In this document: positions 5,574 through 9,643 of the stretch, one piece after another
Layout: the number at the start of each line of letters is the position of its first letter
Numbering within the stretch: position 1 is the stretch's first letter
Assembly: GCA_035760705.1 (NCBI GenBank)
Contig: DASTSL010000108.1
Span: 1-9,643, forward strand
From: Allomeiothermus sp035760705
GTDB lineage: Bacteria; Deinococcota; Deinococci; Deinococcales; Thermaceae
Length of the DNA: 9,643 bases
Direction of reading: 5' to 3'
Program-made: the position numbers and the translations under genes
Notes under the pieces: model-generated
What the model was told of the DNA's origin: nothing
Database searches by the model: none
What the model saw: the letters and a program-made list of their open reading frames with translations, nothing else

Positions 5574-6458
5574 TTAAAGATTGGCCCGGAGAAACTCGAG
5601 CACCGCTACCCAGGCTTGCAGGGACTCGAGGTACACCGCCGATTTTTCCCCCTGTTTGAGCAGGGTCTTGCGGCTCACCAAGAAGCCGTGGGCGCTGTTG
5701 GGGTAAATGAGGAGCTGATGGGGTTGGCGGCGAGCCTCGAGGGCCTTGGCCAGCGCCTTGGCCTGATCGGGCGGCACGACGCTATCCTTAGCCCCTTGCA
5801 GGATCAGCACCGGCATCGTGCCGGGGAGTTTCTCGACGACCCCCAGCCCGTGCCGGATGCGAAAGCTCTGGGGCCGGTCCTGGGGGCCGCCCCCGTAGGT
5901 GCGACGGGTGAGTTCGTCCTGGCCGAGCTGGCCGGTGCGCACCAGGTAGTCGTACCAGGCGTAGATATCGGCGATCCCGTAGGCGAAGACCAAGGCCTTG
6001 ATCCGGTCGGTGCGGGAAGCGGCCAAGAGACTCACCAAGGCCCCGTGGCTGGTGCCCACCGCGGCAATGCGATCGGGGTCCACCTGGGGTTGCTGGCGGA
6101 GCCACTCGAGCCCCGCCAGCACGTCGCCCACCTCGCCCTTGGCTACCTCCACGATCCCCTCCGAGCCGTCCTCGCCGCGGTAGCTGCTGGCGAAGACCAC
6201 GTAACCGGCCTGGGCCAGCTCGCGGCAGCGCTCCAGCGTGCCCTCGGAGAGCCCGTCCACCCCCCCGTGGTTGAAGAGCACCGCCGGAAAGGTGTCGCCC
6301 GCTTTCACGGCCCCCGCGGGCCAGAAGACCCGAGCCTTGACCCTAAGCCCGTCGCTCAGGTAGGTGAGGGCTTGTTCTCGCACCTTGGGCGGTTCTTGCA
6401 TGGGCTGAGCCAAGCCTAACCCCAACCCGATCAAGAGCCCTAGCCAACGCGCCGTCAT
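5574..6458 (-). CDS. Secreted alpha/beta hydrolase (dienelactone hydrolase / S9-like esterase or peptidase)
   Basis: This 294-aa protein starts with a short hydrophobic signal (residues 5-17, likely cleaved near A17|Q18), so it is probably periplasmic. The alpha/beta-hydrolase fold shows the oxyanion region F-N-H-G-G at 62-66, the nucleophile elbow G-T-S-H-G with Ser137, Asp225 in LQGAKDSVVP, and His257 in N-S-A-H-G-F. All three catalytic residues are therefore present in correct order. Similar proteins are annotated as dienelactone hydrolases, acyl-peptide hydrolase-like or prolyl-oligopeptidase-domain proteins. The substrate cannot be read from the sequence; esterase activity is the safest guess. 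The ATG at 6458 is six bases from a TATAGT -10 box, suggesting a leaderless transcript. It is divergent from the M23-like gene. Confidence 0.82.
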   Translation of the reverse strand: MTARWLGLLIGLGLGLAQPMQEPPKVREQALTYLSDGLRVKARVFWPAGAVKAGDTFPAVLFNHGGVDGLSEGTLERCRELAQAGYVVFASSYRGEDGSEGIVEVAKGEVGDVLAGLEWLRQQPQVDPDRIAAVGTSHGALVSLLAASRTDRIKALVFAYGIADIYAWYDYLVRTGQLGQDELTRRTYGGGPQDRPQSFRIRHGLGVVEKLPGTMPVLILQGAKDSVVPPDQAKALAKALEARRQPHQLLIYPNSAHGFLVSRKTLLKQGEKSAVYLESLQAWVAVLEFLRANL

Positions 6459-6464
6459 TCCCCC

Positions 6465-6470
6465 ACTATA
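6465..6470 (-). promoter_or_regulatory. -10 box of a leaderless promoter for the alpha/beta hydrolase
   Basis: The minus strand carries TATAGT (5 of 6 to consensus) followed by GGGGGA and the ATG at 6458. With the usual 6-7 bp from -10 box to start, transcription would begin at the start codon. No convincing -35 is seen. The GGGGGA could alternatively act as a very close ribosome-binding site. Confidence 0.5.
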
Positions 6471-6551
6471 CTGGCGAATTTCGTGTCTCAGAGCAGGCTC
6501 ATGAGGCGATTAAGTGTGCTGCTGGCTGCCTTGGTTCCGGGAAAATCCGGG

Positions 6552-6557
6552 CATACT
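6552..6557 (+). promoter_or_regulatory. Possible -10 box ahead of the M23-like gene
   Basis: CATACT lies seven bases before the ATG at 6565, the same spacing as the other leaderless-type starts in this window. A TTGGTT at 6531-6536 is only 15 bp upstream, so the -35 is doubtful. No ribosome-binding site is visible before this ATG. Confidence 0.3.
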
Positions 6558-6564
6558 CGAGACC

Positions 6565-7287
6565 ATGCCCCCTCGAGCCGGCCAGCCGAAAAGAGGCCTT
6601 TCCCGCCTTTGGCTCCCCCTTCTCGGGTTGGGCCTCCTGCTCGGAGGTCTCACCGGCTGGCCCGCTGCCGACGCCCAATCCGCCCGACCCAGTACGGGAA
6701 AAGTCTGCACACCCTGGCCCCCGCCCAAACCCAAAAACGAAGAGGAACGCGCCCAGGTGGAGCGCTGGGCCGAGTACGGCCTCAAGCTCCAGAGTTACGC
6801 CAAGCTCCTCCCCGCCACCCCGGATCAGCAAATCCCCATGCCGGTGCAGGGGGTACGGGTCCGGCAGGTCGCGGACACCTTCGGGGCTCCCCGGGGGGCC
6901 GCCGCCACGAGAGCCAGGACATCTTCGCGGCCAAGGGTACGCCGGTCTACTCGGCCACCGAAGGCTACGTGTGGCGCCTCGGAAATGGGCAACTGGGCGG
7001 GCTCTACGTCTTCGTGGTCGGGCCCGGCGGGCGGCGCTACTACGCCCATCTCGACCGCTACGCCGAGAAGCTGAAGGAAGGCCAGAAGGTCACCACCCGC
7101 ACTGGGAACCGTGGGCAACACCGGGAACGCCCGTACCACCCCGGCGCACCTGCACCTCGGGGTATACGCGGGCTCGAGGTGGACCTGCGACTACCAGGTA
7201 CTCAACCCGCTGCCCCTGTTGCGGGACCGCGACTGGGCCGCGATAGTGGCTAACGGGCCGTCCGTAGCAACCCAGCCAAAACCGTGA
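6565..7287 (+). pseudogene. M23-family metallopeptidase, frame broken twice (pseudogene or sequence errors)
   Basis: M23 enzymes are zinc endopeptidases that cut peptidoglycan cross-links (LytM/lysostaphin type). The reading starts MPPRAGQPKRG with a hydrophobic signal segment at residues 15-31 and a likely cleavage near A37|Q38. It continues through a helical spacer to VRQVADTFGAPRG in the first frame. After a G6 run (6893-6898) homology continues one base out of frame: R-H-E-S-Q-D (zinc motif H-x3-D, codons 6906-6920), Q-D-I-F-A-A-K-G-T-P-V-Y-S and Y-Y-A-H-L-D. Near 7098-7105 it returns to the first frame: L-G-T-V-G-N-T-G-N-A and the H-L-H-L-G motif (7147-7161), ending at the TGA at 7285-7287. 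Adding one G to the run would restore A-P-R-G-G-R-R-H-E. All zinc motifs remain, so the decay is recent or the shifts are assembly errors. The last 38 bases overlap the convergent transporter gene. Confidence 0.75.
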
Positions 7288-8395
7288 TCAGGAGGGCCAG
7301 GGCGGCGACCATCCCCAGGGAAGCCGGGAGGGAGGTGGCTTCGGCGACCAGGCCGATCAGCGGGGGCCCTACCAGAAAACCGGTGTACCCCAAGGTCGCC
7401 ACCGAGGCCAAGGCCATCCCCGGATGCACCCCCGGCACGTTCCCCGCCGCGCTAAAGACCAGGGGGAACAAGGTGCAATAGCCAAATCCCACCAACACGA
7501 AGCCCAGCAGGGCCATCCAGGGTGCGCTCGAGCCCACCGCCAGCCCCAACCCCGCCGCCGCCAGGAGGCCTCCCGCTCGGGCCAGCCGCACCGGGCCAAA
7601 GCGGTGGTTGAGGGTGTCGCCGGTCAGCCGCCCGATCACCATCGCCACCGAGAAGGCCGAAAAGGCCAGGGCCGCCAGGGCTTCGCTCGAGCCCAGGTTT
7701 TGTTTCATGAACACCGCGCTCCAGTCGGCCACAGCCCCCTCCCCCAGCCCGGCGCAGAACAGAATCAGCCCCAAGCCGAGCAGAACCCCCCTGGGCCAGG
7801 CGAAACGCGGGCCGCCGGGCTCGCCGGGGGTGGGGATCAGCCAGCGGATGGCCCCCAGCATCACCCCCAACGAGAGCAGGGTCATCAGGGTGAAGAAGAG
7901 CAGCGGGCCGACCTGGAGCCCCGCCGCCGCCCCGCCCAGGGCCGCCCCCACCAGCCCGCCCAGGCTGAAGAGGGCGTGGAAGCTGGACATGATCGGCCTG
8001 GCGTAGCGCTTCTCCACCTCCACGGCCTGGGCGTTCATGCTGATGTCCATGGCGGCCTGGGTAAAGCCAAAAAAGAAGAGCGCCAGGAAAAGAGTAACCC
8101 CGCTGGGGGCCAGGGCCAGTAAGGGAAGGACCAGGCAGTTCGAGAGTGCGGCCACCGTCACCACACGGTGGCTCCCCAGCCTCGAGACGGCCCAGCCGGT
8201 GATGGGCATCGCCACGATCAACCCCACCGGCACCCCGAAAAGCACCAGCCCCAGCTCGCCAGCGTCCAGGCCCAGCTTGTCCTTGATGGCGGGAATCCGC
8301 GACACCCAGGCCGCGAACACCAAGCCGCAGACGAAAAAAGTGACGTAGACGGCCAGGCGGGCCGCCGTGAGGGAACGGGGGAGCGAGGCGTTCAC
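7250..8395 (-). CDS. MFS transporter, YbjJ/MosC-like
   Basis: This 381-aa integral membrane protein has about 12 hydrophobic segments. The N-terminal half carries C-G-L-V-F-A-A-W-V-S-R-I-P at 23-35 and the MFS loop motif G-W-A-V-S-R-L-G-S-H-R at 67-77. M-D-I-S-M-N-A-Q at 116-123 and S-S-F-H-A-L-F-S-L-G-G at 137-147 are typical of the YbjJ/MosC branch. These proteins move small molecules across the inner membrane using an ion gradient. Substrates are largely undefined, so none is proposed. The start is the GTG at 8395, only 4 bp after the stop of the P1 hydrolase gene, so the two are almost certainly co-transcribed and translationally coupled. The transporter may handle the hydrolase's substrate or product. 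Its 3' end overlaps the broken M23-like gene on the other strand. Confidence 0.85.
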   Translation of the reverse strand: MNASLPRSLTAARLAVYVTFFVCGLVFAAWVSRIPAIKDKLGLDAGELGLVLFGVPVGLIVAMPITGWAVSRLGSHRVVTVAALSNCLVLPLLALAPSGVTLFLALFFFGFTQAAMDISMNAQAVEVEKRYARPIMSSFHALFSLGGLVGAALGGAAAGLQVGPLLFFTLMTLLSLGVMLGAIRWLIPTPGEPGGPRFAWPRGVLLGLGLILFCAGLGEGAVADWSAVFMKQNLGSSEALAALAFSAFSVAMVIGRLTGDTLNHRFGPVRLARAGGLLAAAGLGLAVGSSAPWMALLGFVLVGFGYCTLFPLVFSAAGNVPGVHPGMALASVATLGYTGFLVGPPLIGLVAEATSLPASLGMVAALALLITVLAGLLRTAR

Positions 8396-8399
8396 CCGC

Positions 8400-9275
8400 T
8401 CAGGCTACCGCGTTCACAATAGCCCACGCTACCGCCTCCTGCACTAAAGCGGTGAGGAGCATCAGGTCGGCTGCCGGACGGCAGGTCGTGGAGAGCACGA
8501 ACACCGAGTCCCCGTCCACCGGGGTGTGCGAGGGGCGGATCACCCGGGCCAGGCCGGTCTGGGCCGCGTCGGCCAGCATCCGGGCCTCCGACTTGGAGAG
8601 GGCCACCTCGAGCCCCACCGCCACCAAGGTGGTGTTCTGGCCGTAGAGATCGACCGGTCGGTACTCCCTAAAACGCCCCGGCCCGGCCCGCAAGCGGCCC
8701 TCGAGGTCGTAGACGTCCCCCGCCGGGTTTACCACCGCCAAAGCCCCCACCCGCACCCCCGACTGCTCGACCAGGGCGCTCCCCAAGCCGCCCGGACTGG
8801 AAAGCTCGTAGCCCAGATACTTGCCCACCATGGCCCCGGCCCCGGCCCCCACCCGGCCCATCGGCACCGGGTCACGGCTGGCCGCCCAGGCCGCCGCGTA
8901 ACCGTTCTCCGCACCCGGGCGGGCTTTGGGGTTTCCGGCCATCAGGTCGAAGATCACCGCCGCCGGCACGATGGGAACCCGCCCGCCGGGGGTGAGGTAG
9001 CCGATGCCCCGCTCCTCGAGGTAGCGCATCACCCCCTCGGCGGCCCCCAACCCGAAGGCCGAACCCCCGGTGAACAGCAGGGCGTGAACCCGCTCGACCT
9101 GCTTCTCCGGCGAGAGCAAAATCCCCTCCCGGTTGCCCGGGGACGGCCCCAAGAATGAGGCGGAGGCCAGAAACCCCTCCGCCGGCCCCAGGATGACCGT
9201 GCAGCCGGTCTGCCCCACCGGGTCGGTCCAGTGGCCCACCGAGAATCCCTCGAGGGCGGTCAAGGTCTGGTTCAT
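8400..9275 (-). CDS. P1-family self-processing hydrolase (NylC/DmpA type)
   Basis: This 291-aa N-terminal-nucleophile hydrolase is of the kind made as one chain that cuts itself into alpha and beta subunits. Family motifs are G-F-S-V-G-H-W-T-D at 10-18, G-C-T-V-I-L at 24-29, T-G-G-S-A-F-G-L at 69-76, V-P-I-V-P-A-A-V-I-F-D at 100-110, G-A-G-A-M-V-G-K at 145-152 and V-V-N-P-A-G-D-V at 181-188. The predicted processing site is Asn214|Thr215 in Q-N-T-T, and H-T-P-V-D-G-D at 250-256 supplies two Asp. The 39- and 41-residue distances from the Thr to these Asp match my recollection of NylC (Thr267, Asp306, Asp308). Known members cut amide bonds in D-amino acid or beta-peptides or nylon oligomers; the real substrate is unknown. 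I favour the ATG at 9275, seven bases after a TAGGCT box; the ATG at 9281 is also possible. It heads the operon with the MFS gene. Confidence 0.87.
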   Translation of the reverse strand: MNQTLTALEGFSVGHWTDPVGQTGCTVILGPAEGFLASASFLGPSPGNREGILLSPEKQVERVHALLFTGGSAFGLGAAEGVMRYLEERGIGYLTPGGRVPIVPAAVIFDLMAGNPKARPGAENGYAAAWAASRDPVPMGRVGAGAGAMVGKYLGYELSSPGGLGSALVEQSGVRVGALAVVNPAGDVYDLEGRLRAGPGRFREYRPVDLYGQNTTLVAVGLEVALSKSEARMLADAAQTGLARVIRPSHTPVDGDSVFVLSTTCRPAADLMLLTALVQEAVAWAIVNAVA

Positions 9276-9282
9276 GACCATT

Positions 9283-9312
9283 AGCCTACAAGGAGCCCTG
9301 AGCGCCGAGCAA
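9283..9312 (-). promoter_or_regulatory. Possible leaderless promoter for the P1 hydrolase / MFS operon
   Basis: The minus strand has TTGCTC at 9312-9307, an 18-bp spacer and TAGGCT at 9288-9283, seven bases before the ATG at 9275. The -35 match is weak; the -10 fits TAnnnT. Confidence 0.35.
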
Positions 9313-9321
9313 TGAGCTAAA

Positions 9322-9347
9322 CGTCTTGAAGAGCAAAGCACAAGACG
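9322..9347. repeat. 7-bp inverted repeat with 12-nt loop in the gap upstream of the P1 hydrolase
   Basis: CGTCTTG at 9322-9328 and CAAGACG at 9341-9347 can pair perfectly. There is no T tract on either side, so it is not a clear intrinsic terminator. The surrounding 9282-9430 stretch holds no convincing gene; apart from this repeat and the promoter I see nothing in it. Confidence 0.3.
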
Positions 9348-9430
9348 CTGAACCCATGCTGCCAAAGTTGTATCCGCATCGCTGGGGCCATATACAGAAG
9401 AGATCCCGAGCGCTTCGCCCCCAATTTCGT

Positions 9431-9643
9431 TCAGGATGACCGCATGACCTCCGGTGGACTACCTGGCCGGGTTCTATTGTCGTGACGACTCCCCGTTCTG
9501 GAAGAACGGGGCTTCTCGGTTCTCACGGAACGGCCCTTGCCGTATCCATCCCCGAGGCGTATTTTCGCGGCGACAGCCGGGTAGGCTCCGTCCGAGCCCA
9601 GAAAAAACCTTGACTCCGCATCGGCAGGCGAGCGCAATGCTTC
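9431..9643 (-). CDS. tnpB: Probable C-terminal end of an IS200/IS605-type TnpB, cut by window edge
   Basis: The minus-strand frame is open from the right edge for 70 codons to the TGA at 9433-9431. The tail is rich in Gly, Arg, Pro and Ser, with G-Y-G-K-G-R-S-V-R-T-E-K-P-R-S-S-R-T-G-S. Tails of this sort follow the RuvC-III and zinc-finger part of many TnpB proteins, and the K-P-R-S-S-R-T-G segment is simply the translation of the transposon's right-end hairpin. TnpB is an RNA-guided DNA nuclease of IS200/IS605 elements. The catalytic region would lie to the right, outside the window. Residues after the hairpin may be read-through into flanking DNA. The call rests on the hairpin and tail style, not on catalytic motifs. 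Confidence 0.5.
   Translation of the reverse strand, partial: EALRSPADAESRFFLGSDGAYPAVAAKIRLGDGYGKGRSVRTEKPRSSRTGSRHDNRTRPGSPPEVMRSS
9479..9643 (-). mobile_element. Right end of an IS200/IS605-family element (partial)
   Basis: CCCCGTTCT at 9491-9499 and AGAACGGGG at 9503-9511 form a 9-bp perfect stem with a 3-nt loop. On the minus strand it reads GAAGCCCC...GGGGAG followed by GTCGTCAC. This is close to the GAAGCCCC...GGGGAGgatGTCAC pattern I recall at the right ends of many IS605-type elements just after tnpB. The hairpin would be the single-strand structure bound by TnpA for cutting. An 11-bp symmetric GTCGTGACGAC lies right beside it at 9479-9489. The exact transposon boundary and target site are not determinable here. 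Confidence 0.6.
9479..9643 (-). ncRNA. Candidate omega (re)RNA 3' portion overlapping tnpB end
   Basis: In IS200/IS605 elements the guide RNA scaffold comes from the 3' end of tnpB and the right end, and the guide is read from the DNA just outside the element. Here the minus strand offers a small stem ACGGC/GCCGT (9543-9539 with 9534-9530) and then the 9-bp stem at 9511-9491. The guide would begin close to 9490-9470 and run leftward. Boundaries are approximate; this depends on the IS call being right. Confidence 0.35.

Noticed and set aside
5554..5577. ATGA overlap at the tsaE stop opening a seven-codon frame (MNPPATL), possibly a remnant of a downstream operon gene such as tsaB
   Set aside because: Too short to recognise and the overlap can occur by chance; the next gene is on the opposite strand.
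5616..6419. Plus-strand open frame of 267 codons antisense to the alpha/beta hydrolase
   Set aside because: The minus strand encodes a full catalytic triad; the plus reading is a compositional shadow.
7424..8122. Plus-strand open frame of 232 codons over the MFS gene
   Set aside because: The Gln/His/Pro/Arg-rich translation is typical of the strand opposite a membrane protein gene.
9276..9365. N-terminal extension of the P1 hydrolase starting at 9365
   Set aside because: The added residues are Cys/Arg-rich and unlike the family, whose proteins begin shortly before the G-F-x-V-G-H motif; the promoter-like box lies inside this stretch.

Overview
The window most likely comes from a member of the Thermaceae (Meiothermus or a close relative, phylum Deinococcota). 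Three things point there. The DNA is GC-rich with GC-loaded third codon positions. The hexamer CTCGAG is roughly ten times more frequent than base composition predicts (about 35 hand-counted copies). Several genes carry a TAnnnT -10 box only 6-9 bases before the start codon, the leaderless-promoter layout known from Deinococcus. The genus is an inference from style, not from a marker gene.

Left end, 1-2400 (accessory-looking). At the very edge is the start of a PadR-like regulator on the minus strand. A perfect 20-bp palindrome sits on its promoter. Next comes a minus-strand cassette transcribed right to left: a DUF6194 protein, an Imm-5-like putative immunity protein, a DUF6273 protein and a second, diverged Imm-5-like paralogue. 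One good promoter lies ahead of the DUF6194 gene and a weaker one ahead of the last gene. No toxin is visible. Two related immunity-type genes flanking a DUF6273 gene is the most unusual arrangement here.

Middle, 2500-7290. A GreA/GreB-type protein with a strikingly short coiled coil faces a Tat-exported FAD oxidoreductase that resembles spermidine dehydrogenase. Divergent from the oxidoreductase is tsaE (tRNA t6A synthesis), which converges on a secreted alpha/beta hydrolase. Divergent from the hydrolase is an M23-family peptidase reading frame broken by two mutually compensating frameshifts. Its tail overlaps the convergent transporter gene.

Right end, 7250-9643. A P1-family (NylC/DmpA-type) self-cleaving hydrolase and a YbjJ/MosC-like MFS transporter form a tight two-gene minus-strand operon. 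After a 150-bp non-coding gap, the right edge carries what looks like the 3' end of an IS200/IS605-type tnpB gene. It has the 9-bp hairpin typical of that transposon right end, so the 3' part of an omega (re)RNA is probably present.

Housekeeping content is limited to tsaE. The rest is enzymes, an exporter and accessory or mobile DNA. No rRNA, tRNA or CRISPR array was seen.
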